Assembly: GCF_029392015.1 (NCBI RefSeq)
Contig: NZ_CP113925.1
Location: 2,046,001 to 2,110,000 of the forward strand
Origin: Bifidobacterium sp. ESL0728
GTDB taxonomy: Bacteria > Actinomycetota > Actinomycetes > Actinomycetales > Bifidobacteriaceae
DNA: 64,000 nucleotides
Direction: 5' to 3'
Position numbers and translations under genes: made by a program. Below are positions 9,808 to 19,058 of this stretch, in pieces. Positions within the stretch are counted from its first letter, which is position 1. The number at the start of each line of letters is the position of its first letter. Under the pieces are notes generated by a model. It did not search any database. It had not been told where the DNA came from and saw only the letters and a list, made by a program, of their open reading frames with translations.

Positions 9808-9887
9808 GCTCACACTAACCCATGGTTACCAAAAGAAACCATGGGAATACGTACGGTATCTTTTGGTAACCATGGGTTAGTGTGAGC
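9808..9887. repeat. Perfect 29-bp inverted repeat with 22-bp spacer
   Basis: The 29 bases at 9808-9836 (beginning GCTCACACTAACCCATGG, ending ACCAAAAGA) are the exact reverse complement of 9859-9887. The 22-base spacer again contains AACCATGGG, echoing the arm. No U-run follows on either strand, so it is not a classical terminator. No ORF, transposase or direct-repeat flank is visible. Confidence 0.9.
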
Positions 9888-9980
9888 CACTTTCTCGACA
9901 GTAAGCCCAAAAACCGCAAACCATGCCGGAATCGTGATGAAAAACGAAAATCAGCAGACCGCAGTCAACAGGCAATTTCC

Positions 9981-10200
9981 ACGAATCGTTCAGCGGAACA
10001 GCGAGACTCCGCGACGAGCCTTACAGCAAGTATCGCCAAACCGTGTATGGTGCGAAATTGGACACACCAAGCCCAAGAACCTAGCTCTAGACGAATCGTT
10101 CAGCGAAACAGCGAAACTCCGCGACGGGCCTGGCAGTAAGCGTTGCCGAGCCACGTATGGCGGGAGGTTGGCCAGACCGAACCCAGACGCGGCGCGTTCT
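9981..10200. repeat. 110-bp imperfect tandem duplication of the 3' end of the DUF5701 gene
   Basis: Positions 9981-10090 and 10091-10200 align without gaps at roughly 75% identity, both starting ACGAATCGTTCAGCG. The right copy contains the last ~33 codons and stop of the DUF5701 gene. The left copy still encodes C-C-K-A-R-R-G-V-S-L-F-R and a stop in the matching place, but lies beyond the real stop codon. It is a decayed tandem duplicate. Confidence 0.85.
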
Positions 10201-10720
10201 GGCTCATCCAGATGCTCGGCACGCGGCCGTCGGCGCTGCGAGAACCGAGCAGGTTGAAGCCGTTCTTCTTCACGAGCCAATCGGGGTGCTGGGTGGCGAT
10301 GGCCAGACCCTCTTCAAGGGTCAGCGGCATGCGCTCGTCGGAATCGATCAACTTGCGGGCGACGTCCGGCTCGCGATTGACGTAGGCCGTACCGGTGTGC
10401 GGGTCGACGACCAGGTAGAACGGGCCTTCCGGCGGCTCGAAACCGTCCTGCGGCAGGAAACTGGCGACATCGCGCGGGGGCATGGTGGTGAAACCGGCCA
10501 TGCGGTTGATACTGGTTCGAGCAATCAATGACTCGGGACTTACCAGCTCGTGGGTAGGCACCAAAAGGATATTCTCACCCAGATCGCTGTCTTTGAGGGC
10601 ATCGATCAGAGGGCGTGCGAGCGCACGAAACGCCGCCGCGCTCATATCCGCTACGTCCGGGTAGCCCAACGCCACGATGCGGTCCAGTTGTTTTTGTGCT
10701 TCTTGAGATGCCTTCGACAT
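10100..10720 (-). CDS. DUF5701 family protein of unknown function
   Basis: The 206-residue protein has an amphipathic N-terminus (K-Q-L-D-R-I-V-A-L-G-Y-P) and a central segment with G-P-F-Y-L-V-V-D. Near the C-terminus come A-T-Q-H-P-D-W-L, N-L-L-G-S-R, P-S-I-W-M-S and H-T-W-L-G-N-A. This matches the conserved pattern I know for DUF5701 proteins of Actinobacteria. No function is established and there is no signal peptide or membrane helix. The start follows CTGGAGGT. The gene stands alone, downstream of asd's promoter region in the opposite sense of distance but on the same strand. A degenerate second copy of its last codons follows the stop. It could be taken for a redox or stress protein, but nothing in the sequence supports that. 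Confidence 0.8.
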   Translation of the reverse strand: MSKASQEAQKQLDRIVALGYPDVADMSAAAFRALARPLIDALKDSDLGENILLVPTHELVSPESLIARTSINRMAGFTTMPPRDVASFLPQDGFEPPEGPFYLVVDPHTGTAYVNREPDVARKLIDSDERMPLTLEEGLAIATQHPDWLVKKNGFNLLGSRSADGRVPSIWMSQNAPRLGSVWPTSRHTWLGNAYCQARRGVSLFR

Positions 10721-10837
10721 ACCTCCAGTATGTCACCTGCTCATGATGAAGTGCGGATGGATTCACATCGAAGACGATGACGCACCAGCTATCCCACCGT
10801 GGAACCTTGAATCCAGACGCCCCTGTACTTGTATGTG

Positions 10838-10889
10838 AATGCGACCAAAAGCACAATTTCGGGCCAATTTTCGTGCTTTTGGTCGCATT
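10838..10889 (-). terminator. Long hairpin downstream of asd
   Basis: AATGCGACCAAAAGCAC (10838-10854) pairs perfectly with GTGCTTTTGGTCGCATT (10873-10889), a 17-bp stem with an 18-base loop, 29 bases past the asd stop codon. It lacks a clear U-run. Its AAAAGCAC core recurs in the hairpins at 27496 and 27556. Confidence 0.72.
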
Positions 10890-10918
10890 AGAGAAGATAA
10901 GAACGCGCTATGAGAGCG

Positions 10919-11992
10919 TCACGCTCCGAAATGCTTACGGGCCACGATCTCGGCGAGTTCCACGGCGTTGAGGGCGGCACCCTTACGCAGGTTGTCGTTG
11001 GCGATGAAGAAGGCGAGGCCCTTCTTGCCGTCGACGGCCTGGTCCTGGCGGATACGGCCGACGAAACTCGGGTCGCGGCCGGCGGCCAGCTGCGGGGTCG
11101 GGATGTCGTTGAGCTCGACGCCCGGCGCGTCCTTCAGAACTTCGCGGGCCATATCAGGGGTGACGTCGCGTTCGAATTCGGCGTTGACCGACATGCCGTG
11201 GGCAGTGAACACGCCGACGCGCACGCAGGTGCAGGAAGCGGCGAGGTTCGGCAGGTGCAGGATCTTGCGGCTTTCGTTGCGTAGCTTCTGCTCTTCGTCG
11301 GTCTCCTCGCTGCCGTCATCGACGATGGCGCCGATGAACGGCACGGCGTTGAAGGCGATGGTGCGCACGACCTTGGTGGGCTTGGGGAAATCGATGGCGG
11401 AACCATCGAAAACGAGCTTATCGGCGCCCTGATCGACGGCGGCCTTGGCCTCGTTCATCAGCTGCTCGACTCCGGCGCGCCCGGCTCCGGAAACTGCCTG
11501 ATAGGAGCTGACAATAAGGCGCCTCAGGCCAAAGTGGGTGTCCAACGCCTTCAGAACCGGAATGCAGGCCATGGTGGTGCAGTTCGGGTTGGCGACGATG
11601 CGGCGCGGAATGTCGTCAAGATCGTCGGGATTGGCTTCGGCCACGACCAGTGGCACGTCGTCGTGCATACGCCATTGCGAGGAATTGTCGATCACATAAG
11701 CACCGGCCTCGGCGAACTTCGGCGCCCAGACCTTGGAAGTGCCGCCGCCGGCGGAGAAAATGGCAATATCGATACCACTCAGGTCGGCCTTCGCGACGTC
11801 CTCGACCACGATGTCGCGGTCACGCCATTTCAATACCGTTCCAGCGGAATGTGAGGAAGCCAGAAAACGCAGATTATCGACGGGGAAATCACGCTCGTCA
11901 AGCACGCGACGCATCACCATGCCGACCTGCCCGGTGGCTCCCAGCACCGCGACGTTGACTTTGCGCTGTTGGTTTTCGTTGAACTCAGCCAT
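10919..11992 (-). CDS. asd: Aspartate-semialdehyde dehydrogenase
   Basis: It reduces aspartyl phosphate to aspartate semialdehyde, the branch point to lysine/diaminopimelate, threonine and methionine. The protein (357 residues) has the NADP loop V-L-G-A-T-G-Q-V-G near its start and the active-site Cys in N-P-N-C-T-T near residue 138. The catalytic His is in F-T-A-H-G-M near residue 262. I chose the ATG ending at 11992 because GGGAGGAACAATC precedes it directly. An upstream in-frame start at 12031 would add 13 residues without a better site. It is the last gene of lysC-ACT-asd on the minus strand, 194 bp after the ACT gene, so a separate promoter is possible. Confidence 0.96.
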   Translation of the reverse strand: MAEFNENQQRKVNVAVLGATGQVGMVMRRVLDERDFPVDNLRFLASSHSAGTVLKWRDRDIVVEDVAKADLSGIDIAIFSAGGGTSKVWAPKFAEAGAYVIDNSSQWRMHDDVPLVVAEANPDDLDDIPRRIVANPNCTTMACIPVLKALDTHFGLRRLIVSSYQAVSGAGRAGVEQLMNEAKAAVDQGADKLVFDGSAIDFPKPTKVVRTIAFNAVPFIGAIVDDGSEETDEEQKLRNESRKILHLPNLAASCTCVRVGVFTAHGMSVNAEFERDVTPDMAREVLKDAPGVELNDIPTPQLAAGRDPSFVGRIRQDQAVDGKKGLAFFIANDNLRKGAALNAVELAEIVARKHFGA

Positions 11993-12186
11993 GATTGTTC
12001 CTCCCGTTTGACGGCTACGCGCTCTTGACATTCACCGCCGTAATCTCGTGTATTCCCTTCGAGTCGGATTGCCGGAAAATCCGACAGGCCGTTATACGTG
12101 CCATATCATAGCGCGAGGTGCCACGCGAAGAGGGCACAAAACGACTATATGAGATTTAGAAATGGTACGCGAGATGCAGCAATACT

Positions 12187-12807
12187 TCAGCGACCGGTGC
12201 CGCCGTAGACCACGGCTTCTACCTGATCGGCGTCAAGGCCATAAGCCGTGTGCAGCGCACGCACCGCGTCATCGAGCTGGTCAAGCGGAACGAGGGCGGC
12301 GATGCGGATCTCGGAGGTCGAGATCATCATCACGTTGATGTGCTGGGCGCTCAATGACTCGAAGAACTTGGCGGCAAGGCCGGAATGGGTTTTCATGCCC
12401 ACACCGACCACGGCCACCTTGCCGACGTTGGAATTGACGAAGTAGGAGTCGTAGCCGAGCCTGGTCTTCTTACCGTCAAGCGCCTTTTCGACGGTCTTCA
12501 CCGTGGAATCGGGGACGGTGAAGGAAATGTCGGCCTTGCCGGTGGATGCGCCGGCCTGCACGATCATGTCGACGTTGATGCCACTTTTGGCAAGCTCGGT
12601 GAACACGCGGGCGGCCATGCCGGGCTCATCCGGAACGCCACGCACGGTGACCAGGGATTCGGTGCGGTCGTGCGCAACGCCGGAAATGACCGGGGTTTCG
12701 GGGCCGAGATCCGGGAAAATATCACCCATCGACTTGTTTTCGTTCTTGCCGGTATTGCTTTGTTCGGCCGGATTCACGTCATCGTCTTTCGTGCTGTCAC
12801 TGCTCAT
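12187..12807 (-). CDS. ACT-domain protein: detached regulatory half of aspartokinase
   Basis: The 206-residue protein has an acidic, low-complexity N-terminus of about 40 residues followed by two ACT domains: V-T-V-R-G-V-P-D-E-P-G-M-A-A and G-K-V-A-V-V-G-V-G-M-K-T-H-S-G. This is the regulatory region fused to the kinase in most aspartokinases, where it binds lysine and/or threonine. Here it is its own ORF starting at an ATG behind AAAGGAAACACA, 77 bp after the kinase stop codon. In Corynebacterium an internal start in lysC also yields a free ACT subunit, and the two subunits form an alpha2beta2 enzyme. A similar assembly with the upstream kinase is the simplest reading. Confidence 0.88.
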   Translation of the reverse strand: MSSDSTKDDDVNPAEQSNTGKNENKSMGDIFPDLGPETPVISGVAHDRTESLVTVRGVPDEPGMAARVFTELAKSGINVDMIVQAGASTGKADISFTVPDSTVKTVEKALDGKKTRLGYDSYFVNSNVGKVAVVGVGMKTHSGLAAKFFESLSAQHINVMMISTSEIRIAALVPLDQLDDAVRALHTAYGLDADQVEAVVYGGTGR

Positions 12808-12884
12808 TGTGTTTCCTTTGCTTTCTGATAACGATTCATGCTCATATCGGTTTTATTTTGCGCTTGCATTCGCTGCCGGCTTGC

Positions 12885-13649
12885 TTATTCGAGATTCGGC
12901 AATTTCCGTGCGTCGACGCCTTCCGGGACCACCAAAGTGCCCATCCGGTGTGAGAATGAACTACGCACGTGCAACGGCATATTGAAACGCTGGGCGTATT
13001 CCACACAACGCAGGGCGAGAACCTTCGAGCCGCAGGAGGCCATTTCAAGGATGGCATCGTAGCTGATGGAGGGAATGCGCCGCGCGGTGGGGACGATACG
13101 CGGGTCGGCGGTGAAAATGCCGTCCACATCGGTGTAGATTTCGCAGATATCGGCGCCCAACGCCACTGCGAGCGCCACCGCCGAGGTGTCCGAGCCTCCA
13201 CGGCCGAGCGTGGTGTAGTCACCGTCGGCATTGATGCCCTGGAACCCGGCGACGATGGCGATCTTGCCATCGCCCACCACGTGGGCGACGCGCTCGGGTT
13301 TCACGGCTTTGATGTGTGCCGCGCCGAATCGGGCGTCGGTCATGAAACCTGCCTGCGAGCCGGTGAAGGAGTAGGCACGTTCTCCGTCAGCGTGAATGGC
13401 CATCGCCAGAAGACTCATTGAGATACGCTCGCCTGCGGTCATCAACATGTCCATCTCGCGTGCGGGAGGGTTGGAATCAATGCTCATCGCCTGATCGATC
13501 AGGTCGTCGGTGGTGTCCCCCATCGCCGAAACGACCACGGCCACGTTGTTGCCTTTGCGTTTCGTTTCCACAATCCGCTTGGCGACGCGCTTGATGGACT
13601 CGGCGTCGGCCACAGAGGACCCGCCGTATTTCTGCACGATAAGCGCCAC
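12885..13649 (-). CDS. lysC: Aspartokinase, catalytic domain only
   Basis: It phosphorylates aspartate, the first step of the aspartate family of amino acids. The protein has only the kinase fold: [12 protein letters not shown] at the start, [23 protein letters not shown] and [16 protein letters not shown]. It ends after residue 254, where other aspartokinases continue into ACT domains. I chose the GTG ending at 13649, with GGGGAGATAAGG upstream, because it places the start right at the conserved kinase strand. The ACT domains are in the next gene. All kinase motifs are intact, so this is a stable split and not a decaying gene. Confidence 0.93.
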   Translation of the reverse strand: MALIVQKYGGSSVADAESIKRVAKRIVETKRKGNNVAVVVSAMGDTTDDLIDQAMSIDSNPPAREMDMLMTAGERISMSLLAMAIHADGERAYSFTGSQAGFMTDARFGAAHIKAVKPERVAHVVGDGKIAIVAGFQGINADGDYTTLGRGGSDTSAVALAVALGADICEIYTDVDGIFTADPRIVPTARRIPSISYDAILEMASCGSKVLALRCVEYAQRFNMPLHVRSSFSHRMGTLVVPEGVDARKLPNLE

Positions 13650-14077
13650 GATTTTCCTTATCTCCCCTGGCGGATACGTTGCTTTGCAAACGCACGCCGC
13701 CAAATCTCAATGCTGACCAACAGACAACATCATGCGAAACAACGCATCGCAACACAACGCAGCATAATCCGGTCTTGTGGTCGGCTTTTCGACAGTAATG
13801 ATTGCATTATATGCCGGTCCCGCGCCCGGCCGTGCCGCTTACCACCATGCGGGCATACGATCATGTGCACTCGGCTTTCGGATCGGCCAACACAGGTCGG
13901 GACTCCGCGGCTAGGCTAGCTGACACCGGCCGAAGTTCGACACCTGGGCCGGCACTTAAGCAAGTCCGGATTCGGTTGTTGAACTTAGACAAACGCAAAC
14001 CGGGACCCAGCCATTAAGCCGACACCCGCGCAACTCGCGATGCTGCGGCTGTTGCCACTGCCCACGCCAAGCAGCGT
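13650..14077 (-). promoter_or_regulatory. Region upstream of lysC with a candidate -10 box
   Basis: This 428-bp gap separates recR from lysC. On the minus strand it has TATAAT at 13806-13811, in the context GGCATATAATGC, 157 bases before the lysC start. No good -35 is seen. It should hold the lysC promoter and the end of the dnaX-recR transcript. No hairpin with a U-run was recognised. Confidence 0.4.
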
Positions 14078-14680
14078 TCAGGCTTCCTGACGACCTTCCA
14101 AGGCCCGCCCCAGCGTGATTTCGTCGGCGTATTCCAAATCGCTGCCCACAGGAAGACCGCTGGCAAGCCGCGTGACCTTGAGATCCAAGGGAGAAAGCAG
14201 GCGGCTCAGGTAGGTCACCGTGGCCTCGCCCTCGATGTTGGGGTCGAGCGCCAGAATGATCTCCTTGACCTCGTCGGTCTTGAGTCTGTCAAGTAGCTTG
14301 GGGATGGCAAGGTCTCCCGGACCGACGTTGGCCATCGGGTTGATGGCACCGCCAAGCACGTGGTAGACACCATGAAATTCCCGGGTTCGCTCGATGCTCA
14401 TCACGTCCTTGGGCTCCTCGACCACGCAGATGATGGAATGGTCGCGGCGCGGGTCGGAACAAACCGGGCACGGGCTCGTCTCGCACACATTGCCGCAGAT
14501 CTCGCAGAAACGCACCTTCTCCTTGACCTCACGGATGGCATCCGCCAGATCCTGCGCTTCCTCGTCACTTGCCGAAAGTAGGTAGAACGCTATGCGCTGT
14601 GCGCCTTTCGGGCCAATGCCCGGTAGACGCGCGAAACCGTCGATAAGGTGCTGGATCGCACCATCATAAGCCAATGCCAT
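14078..14680 (-). CDS. recR: Recombination mediator RecR
   Basis: RecR acts with RecF and RecO to load RecA on gapped DNA. The 200-residue protein has the N-terminal helix-hairpin-helix ([11 protein letters not shown]). A C4 zinc finger follows (C-E-I-C-G-N-V-C...C-P-V-C, residues about 58-73), then a Toprim domain (V-V-E-E-P-K-D-V and [11 protein letters not shown]). Length and order are standard. It starts 3 bp after the dnaX stop codon, the classic dnaX-recR pair, so the two are translated from one message. Confidence 0.97.
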   Translation of the reverse strand: MALAYDGAIQHLIDGFARLPGIGPKGAQRIAFYLLSASDEEAQDLADAIREVKEKVRFCEICGNVCETSPCPVCSDPRRDHSIICVVEEPKDVMSIERTREFHGVYHVLGGAINPMANVGPGDLAIPKLLDRLKTDEVKEIILALDPNIEGEATVTYLSRLLSPLDLKVTRLASGLPVGSDLEYADEITLGRALEGRQEA

Positions 14681-14683
14681 CTG

Positions 14684-17600
14684 TTATCGGTTCTCCTCTT
14701 GCGGATGCCGCTCGACCGGTTTGATGTTCTTCGGGTTCTTCGGATCGTCTGCCTTGAAGTCCTCGACCTTCTTGACGTCGAAAAGCTTCGAGAGCTCATC
14801 CAAACCCACTGCCGTGGCATCGCCCAATGACTGATCGTTCAGGGAGTAATCATCGTCCTCGGCGGCCACTCGCGGATGCTGTTGTGAGTCATCGGCCAAA
14901 TCGACATTTCGGAAACGTGCGGCCACGTCTCCCCTGTCATCCGGCTTGATGGCTGTATTGCCGTTCGAGGCGGCAGATTGCGATCGGGAATTATGAGGTT
15001 GTGCAGAAACCGGTTTCCCACCATCTGCCGCGGCCTTCGGCGGAGTATAAGAGCCATCGGCGGATGACCCCGAAGACCTTGTTCCCCAATTTTCAACATT
15101 GGCAAGCGGTTGCGACCCGTTCACTCTACCGTTGCCTGTGGTCTGCGTAACAGCCGAATCGCTGTGGGCATTGTCGGCTCCTTCCTGTGCCGCTGGCGTG
15201 GCCCAAGGGTCGATACCATCGCTGATGTCGGGGACGGCGATGTGCTTCCTGTGATGTTCGGGAGACTGATTCCCCGGTTCATCGCCGAGTGCAGGATGGC
15301 CCGCGGCATTCTCATCGAAGTGCCGCACCGAGTGGGCAGCGGCAATCCCGGCAGATTGTTGTTCTCCTGGTTTTGAAGCCGCACCGCCTTGAGGGTCGGG
15401 CGCGGGCAATGGATTCATCCACGGATCGTAATCGTCATCCATGGGATTCTGCGATCCCTGGTTCAACGTAACCGGGTTCGCGGAAGTCTCCCCACGGTGC
15501 CCCTGTGTCGAAGCGGATCTCTCCGCTGCCATATCGTCACTTTGCGATATGCGGGTTCCGGTTTCCGCGCTATCGCTATCCAATTCTCTTTTAGGCTCTC
15601 CGCCTCTGCCATTCTCGGTTTCCGGAGAACCTGCTCGATGGGAGGAATCATCGGATTCGTCGGCGGCATCGGTATCGGACTTCTTCTGTTCCTTGGGAGC
15701 CGAGGCACTGTGGACACCTTGCCCGGCAGCCATGCCCAAGCCGCCGGTCGCCGAGACCTTGGCAACCGCGATGTCGCGCTTGACTTTGGCAAGTTCTTCG
15801 GGCTTCATACGTTTGGTGGAAATGACTTTTTCGCCGTTCGCCGCCACGCCGGTGGGGGCGATCATCGTGTGGGGGCCGAAAACCGAGCGCACTCCGTCCA
15901 ATACCACATTGGCGGCTTTCTGCCCGTTGTGCTCTGCATCGGAGGCGAGCGCCAACGCGAAGGCGTGCTGGCTCAGCGCGCAGTCGAACGTCATCGACAG
16001 ACGTGACTTGCCGGCGTTATTGGTCGCCAGCGAAATTGTGGGTACCTTGCTGTGAGCGACATACTCACGCACGTTTTCCGGCAATGCCTTGAGCACCGCA
16101 TCCCACTTTTCCTCGACGGTGGCATTCGGATCAACTTTCACCTTTGCAACCCCTGCAGTCTGAGCGTTCCGCTGTGCACCGGCGTTCGCGCCAACGCCGG
16201 CGGTGGTGACACCTTGGCTTGAAGATCGCTGACTTTGCGCGCTTCCACCTTGCCCGTTGCCTTGCCATCCATTGGGTTCGTTATTGCCGTTCGGGGCATG
16301 ATTGGCATTTTGGACAGCGGCCTGCACATTGGCATTATTGCCATTCTGCGGGTTTTGCGCCGAAACGTTCGATGCAAAACCTTGGAATGCGGATGCCTGC
16401 TGAGGCTGAGGCTGAGCCTGATGATTGCCAGGCTGCTGATTGGCAGCGTTCCTGCTCGAACCGATGAAACCGCCACGGCCACGCGCCACATTGTTGCCTT
16501 GGCGGGCCCCGTTATTGCTGGCAGAAGACTCTGATGAGCCCATACCCACAGCAGCGGAACCGGCCTGAGCCGCGCTCGGCGCAAAACCGTTCTCACGCCC
16601 GGCCAGCAGTTTCGCGGCCAAAAGCTCCAAACGCATGCGAGGCGAAATCGCCCCGGTCATGTTGCCCAAGGTGTCGTTGATGGTTTCGGCCATGGCGGTA
16701 AGCGTCGAAAGCCCCAACGCCGAAGACTGGCGATGCAGGTCGCTCATGTCTTCGACTGCGGAATCATCACTCAGCACACTTTCGGCCTTCTCCCCACCAA
16801 GGGTAAGCACGAGCAGATCGCGAACACGCGAAAGCAGATCCTCCACAAACCGTCTGGGCTCGAAGCCGCCGACGACGACTTTCTCGACCACGCCATAGAG
16901 TTTCTCGCCGTCCTTATCGATGACGGCGTCGATGGCCTCACCAATGAGCTCATCGGGAGTGAACCCGAGCAGGGCGACGGCCGAATCGTATGACACTTCG
17001 TTGTCAACGGCGCCTGCCATCAGCTGGTCGAGCACGGAAAGCGTATCTCGCACGGAGCCACCGCCGGCACGCATGGTGAGCTTGAGCACACCCGGCTCCA
17101 AGTCGATATGCTCGTTGTCACAAACCTCTTCCAAGTACGGGCCCATGACTTCGGGAGGCACCAGACGGAACGGATAGTGATGGGTACGCGAGCGAATCGT
17201 GGAGATCACCTTGTCAGGCTCGGTGGTCGCGAAGATGAACATAACATGTTCCGGCGGTTCCTCCACGATTTTAAGCAAGGCGTTGAATCCCTGCTGGGTG
17301 ACCATGTGGGCCTCGTCGAGGATAAAAATCTTGTAACGGTCGCGGGCCGGAGCGAACGCCGCGCGCTCACGCAGTTCACGTGCGTCCTCGACGCCGTTGT
17401 GGCTGGCCGCGTCGATCTCGACCACATCAATCGAGCCGGGGCCACCGGTGGCCAAATCCTTGCAGCTTTCGCATTCGCCGCACGGATGCGAAGTCGGGCC
17501 TTTGGCGCAATTGATGCACCGGGCCAGTATCCTGGCGGAACTGGTCTTGCCGCATCCACGAGGCCCGCTGAACAGGTAGGCATGGGTGAGCTTGCCCTCA

Positions 17601-17695
17601 TCCAACGCTCTGGAAAGCGGGACCGTGACCTGATCCTGCCCTATGATGCCATCAAATGTGTCTGGCCGATACCGTCGATACAATGCAAGTGCCAT
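14684..17695 (-). CDS. dnaX: DNA polymerase III subunits gamma and tau
   Basis: This is the clamp-loader ATPase that also couples polymerases at the fork. Residues 1-370 hold the AAA+ core: Walker A G-P-R-G-C-G-K-T at 44-51, a four-Cys zinc module and I-L-D-E-A-H-M-V. About 370-540 is Gln/Asn/Gly-rich linker. A folded segment near 540-640 (V-E-E-K-W-D-A-V-L-K-A-L-P) resembles the tau C-terminal region. The final 350 residues or so are again acidic and low-complexity. At 1003 residues it is much longer than the E. coli protein but of the size seen in bifidobacteria. I see no clear slippery heptamer that would make a short gamma form. The gene overlaps nothing upstream; recR follows by 3 bp. 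Confidence 0.96.
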   Translation of the reverse strand: MALALYRRYRPDTFDGIIGQDQVTVPLSRALDEGKLTHAYLFSGPRGCGKTSSARILARCINCAKGPTSHPCGECESCKDLATGGPGSIDVVEIDAASHNGVEDARELRERAAFAPARDRYKIFILDEAHMVTQQGFNALLKIVEEPPEHVMFIFATTEPDKVISTIRSRTHHYPFRLVPPEVMGPYLEEVCDNEHIDLEPGVLKLTMRAGGGSVRDTLSVLDQLMAGAVDNEVSYDSAVALLGFTPDELIGEAIDAVIDKDGEKLYGVVEKVVVGGFEPRRFVEDLLSRVRDLLVLTLGGEKAESVLSDDSAVEDMSDLHRQSSALGLSTLTAMAETINDTLGNMTGAISPRMRLELLAAKLLAGRENGFAPSAAQAGSAAVGMGSSESSASNNGARQGNNVARGRGGFIGSSRNAANQQPGNHQAQPQPQQASAFQGFASNVSAQNPQNGNNANVQAAVQNANHAPNGNNEPNGWQGNGQGGSAQSQRSSSQGVTTAGVGANAGAQRNAQTAGVAKVKVDPNATVEEKWDAVLKALPENVREYVAHSKVPTISLATNNAGKSRLSMTFDCALSQHAFALALASDAEHNGQKAANVVLDGVRSVFGPHTMIAPTGVAANGEKVISTKRMKPEELAKVKRDIAVAKVSATGGLGMAAGQGVHSASAPKEQKKSDTDAADESDDSSHRAGSPETENGRGGEPKRELDSDSAETGTRISQSDDMAAERSASTQGHRGETSANPVTLNQGSQNPMDDDYDPWMNPLPAPDPQGGAASKPGEQQSAGIAAAHSVRHFDENAAGHPALGDEPGNQSPEHHRKHIAVPDISDGIDPWATPAAQEGADNAHSDSAVTQTTGNGRVNGSQPLANVENWGTRSSGSSADGSYTPPKAAADGGKPVSAQPHNSRSQSAASNGNTAIKPDDRGDVAARFRNVDLADDSQQHPRVAAEDDDYSLNDQSLGDATAVGLDELSKLFDVKKVEDFKADDPKNPKNIKPVERHPQEENR

Positions 17696-17904
17696 ACTCT
17701 ATAACCTACCTTCACCCGACTATTTTTCACCAAGCTTCACAGCCGAAATCGCTCGCTTTTCCTTCCGCATGATGCAAGCGCAAGACCCAATGCCCAGAAT
17801 CCGTTTCACGACCTTTATGCTCTCTCATTGAAGCAAGACTTCGCCACAATCGCCATGATGAAAACGACGAACCAGATTGGGCATGGCTTCAATCACGAGC
17901 ATGC

Positions 17905-18462
17905 TCATGAGCATTCTACCGGACCGGCCCGAGCCATGCGGGAAACAAGAGGAACGAACGGAACCGCCGTTTTCACGGCGACTTTGACGGTGACATCCTC
18001 TTCATCGACTGTGCAAGCGAGCAGAGAGGCCTTGTTCAGCGTCGAAGCACGACGGGATTTGATGCATGGATCAAAATCGCCGTCACGAGCGGAGGCCGCT
18101 CCAGCGATAGCGGCCTGATCGGCGGCCGATCGGGCCTCGGAGATGCAAACCAGCAGATTGCCACCCAAGGCAATCGCGGATAGCAGCACCGCCGCGACCG
18201 CGATCAACATGAGGCCGTTGATGGTTCCTGAGCCTTCATCGCATACACCGCCTTTCAAAAACCGATGGCATTCCAACGTTGACGCCGCCGACTTGCCGAA
18301 TACGGGCAAAGCAAAGAACCGCTTCGCTTGATTCGACACCACGGATTGAAAATTCCGCGGAGACAAGCATCCACGACACTTTCTTCCATTTTGCCCGCGG
18401 CCGCTGAAACCGATGTGTTTCGGTTCCTCTTTGGAGCGGCGGCGCTTCCCCCAGCACCTCAT
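17905..18462 (-). CDS. TadE-like pilus-cluster protein (Rv3654c-like)
   Basis: The last gene of the Tad cluster. Its core is D-E-G-S-G-T-I followed by one membrane helix (L-M-L-I-A-V-A-A-V-L-L-S-A-I-A) and A-A-D-Q-A-A-I-A-G-A. This is the pattern of the TadE-like protein found at the end of actinobacterial Tad loci. TadE proteins are minor pseudopilins of the Flp pilus. The ATG overlaps the tadE stop (ATGA), but it gives about 75 unusual, basic residues before the D-E-G-S-G-T motif. Homologues usually start close to that motif, so the real start may be internal, for example a TTG just before K-G-G-V-C-D-E. Function is inferred from position and motif only. Confidence 0.72.
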   Translation of the reverse strand: MRCWGKRRRSKEEPKHIGFSGRGQNGRKCRGCLSPRNFQSVVSNQAKRFFALPVFGKSAASTLECHRFLKGGVCDEGSGTINGLMLIAVAAVLLSAIALGGNLLVCISEARSAADQAAIAGAASARDGDFDPCIKSRRASTLNKASLLACTVDEEDVTVKVAVKTAVPFVPLVSRMARAGPVECS

Positions 18463-18989
18463 TGGGTTACCCCGGTCGCCTTGCCGACGACGGCCATGGG
18501 CAGCACGTGCATGGGATCAGGCACCACGCGGCAGCTGACCGTGACCTTGACCTGTTTGAAACCTCGAGATATCGAAACACTGGCATCACCACCTGCGGCA
18601 TCATGGGCGGCAAGACGGGCCTCGGTGTCGCTGGTGGACACCACAGCCACGCGCGCAGCCGCAGAGGCGGCATCCTGACAGTTCATCTCGACCGTGACCG
18701 CGCGGGCCAGCATCATCAGCAGCACGGCCATCGCCATCACGGCTGGGAGCACAACAGCGAACTCGGCGGTGACTGCTCCCTCGTCAGCGCGTATTTGCCT
18801 CCGAGGGCCGAAATGGCCAAAACGCCAATGCCTGCGGCCGACCGGATGGGTATGAAACCAGTGCCGCAAGTAACATACCCACGTAGTCGGCGACCGGAAC
18901 GAGCGAGATGACTTACTGCCCGCTGGGATGAGGCTTCTATGCCAATGGCCGTCAACCGGCGCTTGCGATTGCATCTTTTGAAGTGGCAT
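18459..18989 (-). CDS. tadE: TadE-like minor pilin
   Basis: The diagnostic segment is D-E-G-A-V-T-A-E-F-A-V-V-L-P-A-V-M-A, a TadE prepilin-like motif (A-x-x-E-F plus hydrophobic helix), followed by A-V-T-V-E-M-N-C-Q-D-A-A-S-A-A-A-R. The conserved Glu five residues into the hydrophobic stretch is where prepilin-type proteins are recognised. The start chosen (ATG ending at 18989) has an excellent GGAGGGGAGTATC upstream. The frame extends 17 codons further without a better site. About 75 residues precede the motif, more than usual. The stop codon overlaps the next gene, and the pilin gene ends 69 bp upstream. Confidence 0.78.
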   Translation of the reverse strand: MPLQKMQSQAPVDGHWHRSLIPAGSKSSRSFRSPTTWVCYLRHWFHTHPVGRRHWRFGHFGPRRQIRADEGAVTAEFAVVLPAVMAMAVLLMMLARAVTVEMNCQDAASAAARVAVVSTSDTEARLAAHDAAGGDASVSISRGFKQVKVTVSCRVVPDPMHVLPMAVVGKATGVTQ

Positions 18990-19058
18990 GATACTCCCCT
19001 CCTCTCCGCAATCCTCATCATCCTTTTCTATCGTTTCCAAACCGAGAAACCCGGAAAC

